A program made the translations under genes and the position numbers. The notes under the pieces are model-generated. The model saw nothing but the letters and a program-made list of their open reading frames with translations, did not search any database and was not told the origin of the DNA. DNA of 64,000 bases from Brienomyrus brachyistius. Taxonomy: Eukaryota; Chordata; Actinopteri; Osteoglossiformes; Mormyridae. Below, piece by piece: positions 11,258 to 23,384 of the stretch; position 1 is the stretch's first letter, and each line of letters begins with the position of its first letter. Location of the stretch: NCBI RefSeq assembly GCF_023856365.1, contig NC_064548.1, positions 21,314,461-21,378,460 of the forward strand, written 5' to 3'.

Positions 11258-11528
11258 AGAAACTCAAGGGGTCTCCGGAATGTCCCTGTACTACATAGAG
11301 TGTAGTGGTTCCATATCAAGGAAGATTCAATGTTTCTCTATTACTTAACGCTTCCTAACTAGAGTATACTCAGTTTATCTGTACAAAACAATACTTATTG
11401 CTTTCAGACTGCAGGAGACTCAGTTGATTTGATCTACTACTTTATTTTTTATATGGCAATCAATATTTTTGGACTAATCTGGAGAATTTCTTTGACGACA
11501 AGGCAAGCAGGACATGTATTACACAAAA

Positions 11529-11601
11529 CACTCCAGATGGGACTTGAACCCACAACCCTTGGCTTAGGAGGCCAATGCCTTATCCATTAGGCCACTGAGG
11601 A
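11529..11601 (-). tRNA. trnar-ccu: tRNA-Arg (CCU)-like, class B
   Basis: Copy 34, 12-II unit 4. Confidence 0.74.
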
Positions 11602-11874
11602 AGAGACACAATGGATCTCCGGAATGTCTCTGTACTAGATAGAGTTTAGTGGTTCCATATCAAGGAAGACTCAATGTTTCTCTACTACATAATGCTTCCT
11701 AACTACAGTATACTCAGTTTTTCTGTACAAAACAATACTTATTGCTTTCAGACTGCAGGAGACTCAGTTGATTTGATCTACTACCTTATTTTTAATAAGG
11801 TAATCAGTATTTCTGCACTATATAATGACAAAATTCTATGAGCAGAAGGCGGGCACTACTTCCATGAGACGAAA

Positions 11875-11947
11875 CACCCCAGATGGGACTTGAACCCACA
11901 ACCCTTGGCTTAGGAGGCCAATGCCTTATCCATTAGGCCACTGGGGC
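11875..11947 (-). tRNA. trnar-ccu: tRNA-Arg (CCU), class A1
   Basis: Copy 35, 12-II unit 5. Confidence 0.94.
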
Positions 11948-12217
11948 AGAGACATAAGGAGCTTCAGGAATGTCCCTGTACTACATAGAGTGTAGTGGTT
12001 CCATATCAAGGAAGACTCAATGTTTCTCTATTACTTAACGCTTCCTAACTAGAGTATACTCTGTTTATCTGTACAAAACAATACTTATTGCTTTCAGACT
12101 GCAGGAGACTCATTGATTTGATCTACTACTTTATTTTTTATATGGCAATCAATATTTTTGGACTAATCTGGAGAATTTCTTTGACGACAAGGCAAGTAGT
12201 ACATGTATTACACAAAA

Positions 12218-12290
12218 CACTCCAGATGGGACTTGAACCCACAACCCTTGGCTTAGGAGGCCAATGCCTTATCCATTAGGCCACTGAGGA
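12218..12290 (-). tRNA. trnar-ccu: tRNA-Arg (CCU)-like, class B
   Basis: Copy 36, 12-II unit 6; 343-bp linker form. Confidence 0.74.
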
Positions 12291-12563
12291 AGAGACACAA
12301 CGGATCTCCGGAATGTCTCTGTACTAGATAGAGTTTAGTGGTTCCATATCAAGGAAGACTCAATGTTTCTCTACTACATAATGCTTCCTAAATACAGTAT
12401 ACTCAGTTTATCTGTACAAAACAATACTTCGTTCTTTCAGACTGCAGGACACTGAGTTGATTTGAACTACTACCTTATTTTTTTTAAGGTAATCAATATT
12501 TCTGCACTATATAATGACAAAATTCTATGAGCAGAAGGCGGGCAGTACTTCCATGAGACGAAA

Positions 12564-12636
12564 CACCCCAGATGGGACTAGAACCCACAATCCTTGGCTT
12601 GGGAGGCCAATGCCTTATCCATTAGGCCACTGGGGC
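12564..12636 (-). tRNA. tRNA with CCC anticodon on an Arg body, class A3
   Basis: Copy 37, 12-II unit 7. Confidence 0.8.
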
Positions 12637-12909
12637 AGAAACACATGGGGTCTCCGGAATGTCCCTGTACTACATAGAGTGTAGTGCTTCCATATCAAGG
12701 AAGACTCAATGTTTCTCTATTACTTAAAGCTTCCTAACTAGAGTATACTCAGTTTATCTGTACAAAACAATACTTATTGCTTTCAGACTGCAGGAGACTC
12801 AGTTGATTTGATCTACTACCTTATTTTTTTTAAGGTAATCAATATTTCTGCACTATATAATGACAAAATTCTATGAGCAGAAGGCGGGCAGTACTTCCAT
12901 GAGACGAAA

Positions 12910-12982
12910 CACCCCAGATGGGACTTGAACCCACAATCCTTGGCTTAGGAGGCCAATGCCTTATCCATTAGGCCACTGGGGC
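12910..12982 (-). tRNA. trnar-ccu: tRNA-Arg (CCU), class A2
   Basis: Copy 38, 12-II unit 8. Confidence 0.93.
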
Positions 12983-13255
12983 AGAGACACAAGGAGTTTC
13001 CGGAATGTCCCTGTACTACATAGAGTGTAGTGGTTCCATATCAAGGAAGACTCAATGTTTCTCTATTACTTAACGCTTCCTAACTAGAGTATACTCAGTT
13101 TATCTGTACAAAACAATACTTATTGCTTTCAGACTGCAGGAGACTCAGTTGATTTGATCTACTACCTTATTTTTTATAAGGTAATCAGTATTTCTGCACT
13201 ATATAATGACAAAATTCAATGAGCAGAAGGCGGGCACTACTTCCATGAGACGAAA

Positions 13256-13328
13256 CACCCCAGATGGGACTTGAACCCACAACCCTTGGCTTAGGAGGCC
13301 AATGCCTTATCCATTAGGCCACTGGGGC
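13256..13328 (-). tRNA. trnar-ccu: tRNA-Arg (CCU), class A1
   Basis: Copy 39, 12-II unit 9. Confidence 0.94.
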
Positions 13329-13599
13329 AGAGACACAAGGAGCTTAAGGAATGTCCCTGTACTACATAGAGTGTAGTGGTTCCATATCAAGGAAGACTCA
13401 ATGTTTCTCTATTACTTAACGCTTCCTAACTAGAGTATACTCTGTTTATCTGTACAAAACAATACTTATTGCTTTCAGACTGCAGGAGACTCAGTTGATT
13501 TGATCTACTACTTTATTTTTTATATGGCAATCAATATTTTTGGACTAATCTGGAGAATTTCTTTGACGACAAGGCAAGCAGGACATGTATTACACAAAA

Positions 13600-13672
13600 C
13601 ACTCCAGATGGGACTTGAATCCACAACCCTTGGCTTAGGAGGCCAATGCCTTATCCATTAGGCCACTGAGGA
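13600..13672 (-). tRNA. trnar-ccu: tRNA-Arg (CCU)-like, class B2
   Basis: Copy 40, 12-II unit 10. Confidence 0.62.
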
Positions 13673-13945
13673 AGAGACACAACGGATCTCCGGAATGTCT
13701 CTGTACTAGATAGAGTTTAGTGGTTCCATATCAAGGAAGACTCAATGTTTCTCTACTACATAATGCTTCCTAAATACAGTATACTCAGTTTATCTGTACA
13801 AAACAATACTTCGTTCTTTCAGACTGCAGGACACTGAGTTGATTTGAACTACTACCTTATTTTTTTTAAGGTAATCAATATTTCTGCACTATATAATGAC
13901 AAAATTCTATGAGCAGAAGGCGGGCAGTACTTCCATGAGACTAAA

Positions 13946-14018
13946 CACCCCAGATGGGACTAGAACCCACAATCCTTGGCTTAGGAGGCCAATGCCTTAT
14001 CCATTAGGCCACTGGGGC
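13946..14018 (-). tRNA. trnar-ccu: tRNA-Arg (CCU)-like, class A4
   Basis: Copy 41, 12-II unit 11. Type copy of A4: cloverleaf and CCU intact, but U57 breaks the B box consensus. Confidence 0.75.
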
Positions 14019-14291
14019 AGAGACACATGGGGTCTCCGGAATGTCCCTGTACTACATAGAGTGTAGTGGTTCCATATCAAGGAAGACTCAATGTTTCTCT
14101 ATTACTTAACGCTTCCTAACTAGAGTATACTCAGTTTATCTGTACAAAACAATACTTATTGCTTTCAGACTGCAGGAGACTCAGTTGATTTGATCTACTA
14201 CCTTATTTTTTATAAGGTAATCAGTATTTCTACACTATATAATGACAAAATTCTATGAGCAGAAGGCGGGCACTACTTCCATGAGACTAAA

Positions 14292-14364
14292 CACCCCAGA
14301 TGGGACTTGAACCCACAACCCTTGGCTTAGGAGGCCAATGCCTTATCCATTAGGCCACTGGGGC
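14292..14364 (-). tRNA. trnar-ccu: tRNA-Arg (CCU), class A1
   Basis: Copy 42, 12-II unit 12. Confidence 0.94.
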
Positions 14365-14637
14365 AGAGACACAAGGAGCTTCCGGAATGTCCCTGTACTA
14401 CATAGAGTGTAGTGGTTCCATATCAAGGAAGACTCAATGTTTCTCTATTACTTAACGCTTCCTAACTAGAGTATACTCTGTTTATCTGTACAAAACAATA
14501 CTTATTGCTTTCAGACTGCAGGAGACTCAGTTGATTTGAACTACTACCTTATTTTTTATAAGGTAATCAGTATTTCTGCACTATATAATGACAAAATTCT
14601 ATGAGTTGAAGGCGGGCAGTACTTCCATGATACGAAA

Positions 14638-14710
14638 CACCCAAGATGGGACTTGAACCCACAATCCTTGGCTTAGGAGGCCAATGCCATATCCATTAGG
14701 CCATTGGGGC
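14638..14710 (-). tRNA. trnar-ccu: tRNA-Arg (CCU)-like, class A5 with G7A and A22U
   Basis: Copy 43. Three stem defects: C5-U68, A7-C66 and U13-U22. Likely pseudogene. Confidence 0.6.
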
Positions 14711-14983
14711 AGAGACACAACGAGTTTCCGGAATGTCCCTGTACTACATAGAGTGTAGTGGTTCCATATCAAGGAAGACTCAATGTTTCTCTATTACTTA
14801 ACGCTTCCTAACTAGAGTATACTCAGTTTATCTGTACAAAACAATACTTATTGCTTTCAGACTGCAGGAGACTCAGTTGATTTGATCTACTACCTTATTT
14901 TTTATAAGGTAATCAGTATTTCTGCACTATATAATGACAAAATTCTATGAGCAGAAGGCGGGCACTACTTCCATGAGACGAAA

Positions 14984-15056
14984 CACCCCAGATGGGACTT
15001 GAACCCACAACCCTTGGCTTAGGAGGCCAATGCCTTATCCATTAGGCCACTGGGGC
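14984..15056 (-). tRNA. trnar-ccu: tRNA-Arg (CCU), class A1
   Basis: Copy 44, irregular stretch (copies 43-53); carries the CTTTCAAACTG linker mark of 8-mers. Confidence 0.94.
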
Positions 15057-15329
15057 AGAGACACATGGGGTCTCCGGAATGTCCCTGTACTACATAGAGT
15101 GTAGTGCTTCCATATCAAGGAAGACTCAATGTTTCTCTATTACTTAAAGCTTCCTAACTAGAGTATACTCAGTTTATCTGTACAAAACAATACTTATTGC
15201 TTTCAAACTGCAGGAGACTCAGTTGATTTGATCTACTACCTTATTTTTTATAAGGTAATCAGTATTTCTACACTATATAATGACAAAATTCTATGAGCAG
15301 AAGGCGGGCACTACTTCCATGAGACGAAA

Positions 15330-15402
15330 CACCCCAGATGGGACTTGAACCCACAACCCTTGGCTTAGGAGGCCAATGCCTTATCCATTAGGCCACTGGG
15401 GC
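15330..15402 (-). tRNA. trnar-ccu: tRNA-Arg (CCU), class A1
   Basis: Copy 45, irregular stretch; an A1 follows an A1 here because an A1t-containing segment is missing. Confidence 0.94.
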
Positions 15403-15673
15403 AGAGACACAAGGAGCTTCCGGAATGTCCCTGTACTACATAGAGTGTAGTGGTTCCATATCAAGGAAGACTCAATGTTTCTCTATTACTTAACGCTTCC
15501 TAACTAGAGTATACTCTGTTTATCTGTACAAAACAATACTTATTGCTTTCAGACTGCAGGAGACTCAGTTGATTTGATCTACTACTTTATTTTTTATATG
15601 GCAATCAATATTTTTGGACTAATCTGGAGAATTTCTTTGACGACAAGGCAAGCAGGACATGTATTACACAAAA

Positions 15674-15746
15674 CACTCCAGATGGGACTTGAACCCACAA
15701 CCCTTGGCTTAGGAGGCCAATGCCTTATCCATTAGGCCACTGAGGA
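15674..15746 (-). tRNA. trnar-ccu: tRNA-Arg (CCU)-like, class B
   Basis: Copy 46, irregular stretch. Confidence 0.74.
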
Positions 15747-16019
15747 AGAGACACAACGGATCTCCGGAATGTCTCTGTACTAGATAGAGTTTAGTGGTTC
15801 CATATCAAGGAAGACTCAATGTTTCTCTACTACATAATGCTTCCTAAATACAGTATACTCAGTTTATCTGTACAAAACAATACTTCGTTCTTTCAGACTG
15901 CAGGACACTGAGTTGATTTGAACTACTACCTTATTTTTTTTAAGGTAATCAATATTTCTGCACTATATAATGACAAAATTCTATGAGCAGAAGGCGGGCA
16001 GTACTTCCATGAGACTAAA

Positions 16020-16092
16020 CACCCAAGATGGGACTAGAACCCACAATCCTTGGCTTAGGAGGCCAATGCCTTATCCATTAGGCCACTGGGGC
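16020..16092 (-). tRNA. trnar-ccu: tRNA-Arg (CCU)-like, class A6
   Basis: Copy 47. Type copy of A6: combines the U57 B-box change of A4 with the C5-U68 acceptor mismatch of A5, as conversion between those classes would produce. Confidence 0.68.
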
Positions 16093-16365
16093 AGAGACAC
16101 ATGGGGTCTCCGGAATGTCCCTGTACTACATAGAGTGTAGTGGTTCCATATCAAGGAAGACTCAATGTTTCTCTATTACTTAACGCTTCCTAACTAGAGT
16201 ATACTCAGTTTATCTGTACAAAACAATACTTAGTTCTTTCAGACTGCAGGAGACTCAGTTGATTTGAACTACTACCTTATTTTTTTTAAGGTAATCAATA
16301 TTTCTGCACTATATAATGACAAAATTCTATGAGCAGAAGGCGGGCAGCACTTCCATGAGACGAAA

Positions 16366-16438
16366 CACCCCAGATGGGACTTGAACCCACAATCCTTGGC
16401 TTAGGAGGCCAATGCCTTATCCATTAGGCCACTGGGGC
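16366..16438 (-). tRNA. trnar-ccu: tRNA-Arg (CCU), class A2
   Basis: Copy 48, irregular stretch. Confidence 0.93.
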
Positions 16439-16711
16439 AGAGACACAAGGAGTTTCCGGAATGTCCCTGTACTACATAGAGTGTAGTGGTTCCATATCAA
16501 GGAAGACTCAATGTTTCTCTATTACTTAACGCTTCCTAACTAGAGTATACTCAGTTTATCTGTACAAAACAATACTTATTGCTTTCAGACTGCAGGAGAC
16601 TCAGTTGATTTGATCTACTACCTTATTTTTTATAAGGTAATCAGTATTTCTACACTATATAATGACAAAATTCTATGAGCAGAAGGCGGGCACTACTTCC
16701 ATGAGACGAAA

Positions 16712-16784
16712 CACCCCAGATGGGACTTGAACCCACAACCCTTGGCTTAGGAGGCCAATGCCTTATCCATTAGGCCACTCGGGC
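16712..16784 (-). tRNA. trnar-ccu: tRNA-Arg (CCU), class A1 with C5G
   Basis: Copy 49. C5G produces a G5-G68 clash in the acceptor stem; otherwise intact. Confidence 0.75.
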
Positions 16785-17055
16785 AGAGACACAAGGAGCT
16801 TCCGGAATGTCCCTGTACTACATAGAGTGTAGTGGTTCCATATCAAGGAAGACTCAATGTTTCTCTATTACTTAACGCTTCCTAACTAGAGTATACTCTG
16901 TTTATCTGTACAAAACAATACTTATTGCTTTCAGACTGCAGGAGACTCAGTTGATTTGATCTACTACTTTATTTTTTATATGGCAATCAATATTTTTGGA
17001 CTAATCTGGAGAATTTCTTTGACGACAAGGCAAGCAGGACATGTATTACACAAAA

Positions 17056-17128
17056 CACTCCAGATGGGACTTGAACCCACAACCCTTGGCTTAGGAGGCC
17101 AATGCCTTATCCATTAGGCCACTGAGGA
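17056..17128 (-). tRNA. trnar-ccu: tRNA-Arg (CCU)-like, class B
   Basis: Copy 50, irregular stretch. Confidence 0.74.
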
Positions 17129-17401
17129 AGAGACACAACGGATCTCCGGAATGTCTCTGTACTAGATAGAGTTTAGTGGTTCCATATCAAGGAAGACTCA
17201 ATGTTTCTCTACTACATAATGCTTCCTAAATACAGTATACTCAGTTTATCTGTACAAAACAATACTTCGTTCTTTCAGACTGCAGGACACTGAGTTGATT
17301 TGAACTACTGCCTTATTTTTTTTAAGGTAATCAATATTTCTGCACTATATAATGACAAAATTCTATGAGCAGAAGGCGGGCAGTACTTCCATGATACGAA
17401 A

Positions 17402-17474
17402 CACCCCAGATGGGACTAGAACCCACAATCCTTGGCTTAGGAGGCCAATGCCTTATCCATTAGGCCACTGAGGC
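17402..17474 (-). tRNA. trnar-ccu: tRNA-Arg (CCU)-like, class A4 with C4U
   Basis: Copy 51. U57 plus C4U (wobble with G69). C4U is also one of the class B acceptor changes. Confidence 0.7.
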
Positions 17475-17747
17475 AGAGACACATGGGGTCTCCGGAATGT
17501 CCCTGTACTACATAGAGTGTAGTGGTTCCATATCAAGGAAGACTCAATGTTTCTCTATTACTTAACGCTTCCTAACTAGAGTATACTCAGTTTATCTGTA
17601 CAAAATAATACTTAGTTCTTTCAGACTGCAGGAGACTCAGTTGATTTGAACTACTACCTTATTTTTTTTAAGGTAATCAATATTTCTGCACTATATAATG
17701 ACAAAATTCTATGAGCAGAAGGCTGGCAGTACTTCCATGAGACGAAA

Positions 17748-17820
17748 CACCCCAGATGGGACTTGAACCCACAATCCTTGGCTTAGGAGGCCAATGCCTT
17801 ATCCATTAGGCCACTGGAGC
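17748..17820 (-). tRNA. trnar-ccu: tRNA-Arg (CCU), class A2 with C3U
   Basis: Copy 52. C3U gives a U3-G70 wobble, a pair known as the alanine identity signal in tRNA-Ala, so mischarging by AlaRS is conceivable. Confidence 0.85.
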
Positions 17821-18093
17821 AGAGACACAAGGAGCTTCCGGAATGTCCCTGTACTACATAGAGTGTAGTGCTTCCATATCAAGGAAGACTCAATGTTTCT
17901 CTATTACTTAACGCTTCCTAACTAGAGTATACTCAGTTTATCTGTACAAAACAATACTTATTGCTTTCAGACTGCAGGAGACTCAGTTGATTTGATCTAC
18001 TACCTTATTTTTTATAAGGTAATCAGTATTTCTACACTATATAATGACAAAATTCTATGAGCAGAAGGCGGGCACTACTTCCATGAGACTAAA

Positions 18094-18166
18094 CACCCCA
18101 GATGGGACTTGAACCCACAACCCTTGGCTTAGGAGGCCAATGCCTTATCCATTAGGCCACTGGGGC
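18094..18166 (-). tRNA. trnar-ccu: tRNA-Arg (CCU), class A1
   Basis: Copy 53, end of the irregular stretch; leader ACGCAAGG. Confidence 0.94.
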
Positions 18167-18439
18167 AGAGACGCAAGGAGCTTCCGGAATGTCCCTGTAC
18201 TACATAGAGTGTAGTGGTTCCATATCAAGGAAGACTCAATGTTTCTCTATTACTTAACGCTTCCTAACTAGAGTATACTCTGTTTATCTGTACAAAACAA
18301 TACTTATTGCTTTCAGACTGCAGGAGACTCAGTTGATTTGAACTACTACCTTATTTTTTATAAGGTAATCAGTATTTCTGCACTATATAATGACAAAATT
18401 CTATGAGCTGAAGGCGGGCAGTACTTCCATGATACGAAA

Positions 18440-18512
18440 CACCCAAGATGGGACTTGAACCCACAATCCTTGGCTTAGGAGGCCAATGCCTTATCCATTA
18501 GGCCACTGGGGC
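18440..18512 (-). tRNA. trnar-ccu: tRNA-Arg (CCU), class A5
   Basis: Copy 54, 12-III unit 1. Confidence 0.78.
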
Positions 18513-18785
18513 AGAGACACAAGGAGTTTCCGGAATGTCCCTGTACTACATAGAGTGTAGTGGTTCCATATCAAGGAAGACTCAATGTTTCTCTATTACT
18601 TAACGCTTCCTAACTAGAGTATACTCAGTTTATCTGTACAAAACAATACTTATTGCTTTCAGACTGCAGGAGACTCAGTTGATTTGATCTACTACCTTAT
18701 TTTTTATAAGGTAATCAGTATTTCTGCACTATATAATGACAAAAGTCTATGAGCAGAAGGCGGGCACTACTTCCATGAGACGAAA

Positions 18786-18858
18786 CACCCCAGATGGGAC
18801 TTGAACCCACAACCCTTGGCTTAGGAGGCCAATGCCTTATCCATTAGGCCACTGGGGC
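18786..18858 (-). tRNA. trnar-ccu: tRNA-Arg (CCU), class A1
   Basis: Copy 55, 12-III unit 2. Confidence 0.94.
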
Positions 18859-19168
18859 AGAGACACATGGGGTCTCCGGAATGTCCCTGTACTACATAGA
18901 GTGTAGTGCTTCCATATCAAGGAAGACTCAATGTTTCTCTATTACTTAAAGCTTCCTAACTAGAGTATACTCAGTTTATCTGTACAAAACAATACTTATT
19001 GCTTTCAGACTGCAGGAGACTCAGTTGATTTGATCTACTACCTTATTTTTTTTTAAGGTAATCAATATTTCTGCACTATATAATGACAAAATTCTATGAG
19101 CAGAAGGCGGGCAGAGACACATGGGGTTCTGTACACTAAGTTCTGTACACTACTTCCATGAGAAGAAA

Positions 19169-19241
19169 CACCCCAGATAGGACTTGAACCCACAACCCTT
19201 GGCTTAGGAGGCCAATGCCTTATCCATTAGGCCACTGGGGC
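19169..19241 (-). tRNA. trnar-ccu: tRNA-Arg (CCU), class A1t
   Basis: Copy 56, 12-III unit 3; insertion at 19114-19149. Confidence 0.9.
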
Positions 19242-19512
19242 AGAAACTCAAGGGGTCTCCGGAATGTCCCTGTACTACATAGAGTGTAGTGGTTCCATAT
19301 CAAGGAAGATTCAATGTTTCTCTATTACTTAACGCTTCCTAACTAGAGTATACTCAGTTTATCTGTACAAAACAATACTTATTGCTTTCAGACTGCAGGA
19401 GACTCAGTTGATTTGATCTACTACTTTATTTTTTATATGGCAATCAATATTTTTGGACTAATCTGGAGAATTTCTTTGACGACAAGGCAAGCAGGACATG
19501 TATTACACAAAA

Positions 19513-19585
19513 CACTCCAGATGGGACTTGAACCCACAACCCTTGGCTTAGGAGGCCAATGCCTTATCCATTAGGCCACTGAGGA
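19513..19585 (-). tRNA. trnar-ccu: tRNA-Arg (CCU)-like, class B
   Basis: Copy 57, 12-III unit 4. Confidence 0.74.
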
Positions 19586-19858
19586 AGAGACACAATGGAT
19601 CTCCGGAATGTCTCTGTACTAGATAGAGTTTAGTGGTTCCATATCAAGGAAGACTCAATGTTTCTCTACTACATAATGCTTCCTAACTACAGTATACTCA
19701 GTTTTTCTGTACAAAACAATACTTATTGCTTTCAGACTGCAGGAGACTCAGTTGATTTGATCTACTACCTTATTTTTAATAAGGTAATCAGTATTTCTGC
19801 ACTATATAATGACAAAATTCTATGAGCAGAAGGCGGGCACTACTTCCATGAGACGAAA

Positions 19859-19931
19859 CACCCCAGATGGGACTTGAACCCACAACCCTTGGCTTAGGAG
19901 GCCAATGCCTTATCCATTAGGCCACTGGGGC
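19859..19931 (-). tRNA. trnar-ccu: tRNA-Arg (CCU), class A1
   Basis: Copy 58, 12-III unit 5. Confidence 0.94.
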
Positions 19932-20201
19932 AGAGACATAAGGAGCTTCCGGAATGTCCCTGTACTACATAGAGTGTAGTGGTTCCATATCAAGGAAGAC
20001 TCAATGTTTCTCTATTACTTAACGCTTCCTAACTAGAGTATACTCTGTTTATCTGTACAAAACAATACTTATTGCTTTCAGACTGCAGGAGACTCATTGA
20101 TTTGATCTACTACTTTATTTTTTATATGGCAATCAATATTTTTGGACTAATCTGGAGAATTTCTTTGACGACAAGGCAAGTAGTACATGTATTACACAAA
20201 A

Positions 20202-20274
20202 CACTCCAGATGGGACTTGAACCCACAACCCTTGGCTTAGGAGGCCAATGCCTTATCCATTAGGCCACTGAGGA
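20202..20274 (-). tRNA. trnar-ccu: tRNA-Arg (CCU)-like, class B
   Basis: Copy 59, 12-III unit 6; 343-bp linker form. Confidence 0.74.
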
Positions 20275-20547
20275 AGAGACACAACGGATCTCCGGAATGT
20301 CTCTGTACTAGATAGAGTTTAGTGGTTCCATATCAAGGAAGACTCAATGTTTCTCTACTACATAATGCTTCCTAAATACAGTATACTCAGTTTATCTGTA
20401 CAAAACAATACTTCGTTCTTTCAGACTGCAGGACACTGAGTTGATTTGAACTACTACCTTATTTTTTTTAAGGTAATCAATATTTCTGCACTATATAATG
20501 ACAAAATTCTATGAGCAGAAGGCGGGCAGTACTTCCATGAGACGAAA

Positions 20548-20620
20548 CACCCCAGATGGGACTAGAACCCACAATCCTTGGCTTGGGAGGCCAATGCCTT
20601 ATCCATTAGGCCACTGGGGC
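20548..20620 (-). tRNA. tRNA with CCC anticodon on an Arg body, class A3
   Basis: Copy 60, 12-III unit 7. Confidence 0.8.
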
Positions 20621-20893
20621 AGAAACACATGGGGTCTCCGGAATGTCCCTGTACTACATAGAGTGTAGTGCTTCCATATCAAGGAAGACTCAATGTTTCT
20701 CTATTACTTAAAGCTTCCTAACTAGAGTATACTCAGTTTATCTGTACAAAACAATACTTATTGCTTTCAGACTGCAGGAGACTCAGTTGATTTGATCTAC
20801 TACCTTATTTTTTTTAAGGTAATCAATATTTCTGCACTATATAATGACAAAATTCTATGAGCAGAAGGCGGGCAGTACTTCCATGAGACGAAA

Positions 20894-20966
20894 CACCCCA
20901 GATGGGACTTGAACCCACAATCCTTGGCTTAGGAGGCCAATGCCTTATCCATTAGGCCACTGGGGC
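20894..20966 (-). tRNA. trnar-ccu: tRNA-Arg (CCU), class A2
   Basis: Copy 61, 12-III unit 8. Confidence 0.93.
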
Positions 20967-21239
20967 AGAGACACAAGGAGTTTCCGGAATGTCCCTGTAC
21001 TACATAGAGTGTAGTGGTTCCATATCAAGGAAGACTCAATGTTTCTCTATTACTTAACGCTTCCTAACTAGAGTATACTCAGTTTATCTGTACAAAACAA
21101 TACTTATTGCTTTCAGACTGCAGGAGACTCAGTTGATTTGATCTACTACCTTATTTTTTATAAGGTAATCAGTATTTCTGCACTATATAATGACAAAATT
21201 CAATGAGCAGAAGGCGGGCACTACTTCCATGAGACGAAA

Positions 21240-21312
21240 CACCCCAGATGGGACTTGAACCCACAACCCTTGGCTTAGGAGGCCAATGCCTTATCCATTA
21301 GGCCACTGGGGC
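21240..21312 (-). tRNA. trnar-ccu: tRNA-Arg (CCU), class A1
   Basis: Copy 62, 12-III unit 9. Confidence 0.94.
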
Positions 21313-21583
21313 AGAGACACAAGGAGCTTCCGGAATGTCCCTGTACTACATAGAGTGTAGTGGTTCCATATCAAGGAAGACTCAATGTTTCTCTATTACT
21401 TAACGCTTCCTAACTAGAGTATACTCTGTTTATCTGTACAAAACAATACTTATTGCTTTCAGACTGCAGGAGACTCAGTTGATTTGATCTACTACTTTAT
21501 TTTTTATATGGCAATCAATATTTTTGGACTAATCTGGAGAATTTCTTTGACGACAAGGCAAGCAGGACATGTATTACACAAAA

Positions 21584-21656
21584 CACCCCAGATGGGACTT
21601 GAATCCACAACCCTTGGCTTAGGAGGCCAATGCCTTATCCATTAGGCCACTGAGGA
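21584..21656 (-). tRNA. trnar-ccu: tRNA-Arg (CCU)-like, class B3 with G53A
   Basis: Copy 63, 12-III unit 10. The slot is B2 in the other 12-mers; here A70 is back to G70, so 3:70 pairs. U1-U72 and the G53A B-box change remain. T4 follows G73. Confidence 0.65.
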
Positions 21657-21929
21657 AGAGACACAACGGATCTCCGGAATGTCTCTGTACTAGATAGAGT
21701 TTAGTGGTTCCATATCAAGGAAGACTCAATGTTTCTCTACTACATAATGCTTCCTAAATACAGTATACTCAGTTTATCTGTACAAAACAATACTTCGTTC
21801 TTTCAGACTGCAGGACACTGAGTTGATTTGAACTACTACCTTATTTTTTTTAAGGTAATCAATATTTCTGCACTATATAATGACAAAATTCTATGAGCAG
21901 AAGGCGGGCAGTACTTCCATGAGACTAAA

Positions 21930-22002
21930 CACCCCAGATGGGACTAGAACCCACAATCCTTGGCTTAGGAGGCCAATGCCTTATCCATTAGGCCACTGGG
22001 GC
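21930..22002 (-). tRNA. trnar-ccu: tRNA-Arg (CCU)-like, class A4
   Basis: Copy 64, 12-III unit 11. Confidence 0.74.
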
Positions 22003-22275
22003 AGAGACACATGGGGTCTCCGGAATGTCCCTGTACTACATAGAGTGTAGTGGTTCCATATCAAGGAAGACTCAATGTTTCTCTATTACTTAACGCTTCC
22101 TAACTAGAGTATACTCAGTTTATCTGTACAAAACAATACTTATTGCTTTCAGACTGCAGGAGACTCAGTTGATTTGATCTACTACCTTATTTTTTATAAG
22201 GTAATCAGTATTTCTACACTATATAATGACAAAATTCTATGAGCAGAAGGCGGGCACTACTTCCATGAGACTAAA

Positions 22276-22348
22276 CACCCCAGATGGGACTTGAACCCAC
22301 AACCCTTGGCTTAGGAGGCCAATGCCTTATCCATTAGGCCACTGGGGC
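22276..22348 (-). tRNA. trnar-ccu: tRNA-Arg (CCU), class A1
   Basis: Copy 65, 12-III unit 12. Confidence 0.94.
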
Positions 22349-22621
22349 AGAGACACAAGGAGCTTCCGGAATGTCCCTGTACTACATAGAGTGTAGTGGT
22401 TCCATATCAAGGAAGACTCAATGTTTCTCTATTACTTAACGCTTCCTAACTAGAGTATACTCTGTTTATCTGTACAAAACAATACTTATTGCTTTCAGAC
22501 TGCAGGAGACTCAGTTGATTTGAACTACTACCTTATTTTTTATAAGGTAATCAGTATTTCTGCACTATATAATGACAAAATTCTATGAGCTGAAGGCGGG
22601 CAGTACTTCCATGATACGAAA

Positions 22622-22694
22622 CACCCAAGATGGGACTTGAACCCACAATCCTTGGCTTAGGAGGCCAATGCCTTATCCATTAGGCCACTGGGGC
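22622..22694 (-). tRNA. trnar-ccu: tRNA-Arg (CCU), class A5
   Basis: Copy 66, first of a five-unit A5-A1-B2-A4-A1 segment that repeats the 12-mer tail. Confidence 0.78.
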
Positions 22695-22967
22695 AGAGAC
22701 ACAAGGAGTTTCCGGAATGTCCCTGTACTACATAGAGTGTAGTGGTTCCATATCAAGGAAGACTCAATGTTTCTCTATTACTTAACGCTTCCTAACAAGA
22801 GTATACTCAGTTTATCTGTACAAAACAATACTTATTGCTTTCAGACTGCAGGAGACTCAGTTGATTTGATCTACTACCTTATTTTTTATAAGGTAATCAG
22901 TATTTCTGCACTATATAATGACAAAATTCAATGAGCAGAAGGCGGGCACTACTTCCATGAGACGAAA

Positions 22968-23040
22968 CACCCCAGATGGGACTTGAACCCACAACCCTTG
23001 GCTTAGGAGGCCAATGCCTTATCCATTAGGCCACTGGGGC
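22968..23040 (-). tRNA. trnar-ccu: tRNA-Arg (CCU), class A1
   Basis: Copy 67, tail segment. Confidence 0.94.
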
Positions 23041-23311
23041 AGAGACACAAGGAGCTTCCGGAATGTCCCTGTACTACATAGAGTGTAGTGGTTCCATATC
23101 AAGGAAGACTCAATGTTTCTCTATTACTTAACGCTTCCTAACTAGAGTATACTCTGTTTATCTGTACAAAACAATACTTATTGCTTTCAGACTGGAGGAG
23201 ACTCAGTTGATTTGATCTACTACTTTATTTTTTATATGGCAATCAATATTTTTGGACTAATCTGGAGAATTTCTTTGACGACAAGGCAAGCAGGACATGT
23301 ATTACACAAAA

Positions 23312-23384
23312 CACTCCAGATGGGACTTGAATCCACAACCCTTGGCTTAGGAGGCCAATGCCTTATCCATTAGGCCACTGAGGA
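23312..23384 (-). tRNA. trnar-ccu: tRNA-Arg (CCU)-like, class B2
   Basis: Copy 68, tail segment. Confidence 0.62.

Larger units (their letters stand above)
10456..14637 (-). repeat. Higher-order repeat 12-mer, block 12-II
   Basis: Second 4182-bp copy. It ends at a mutated A5 (copy 43) that has extra changes not seen elsewhere. Confidence 0.9.
18440..22621 (-). repeat. Higher-order repeat 12-mer, block 12-III
   Basis: Third 4182-bp copy. The tenth unit has G70 restored (class B3) instead of A70. Confidence 0.9.
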
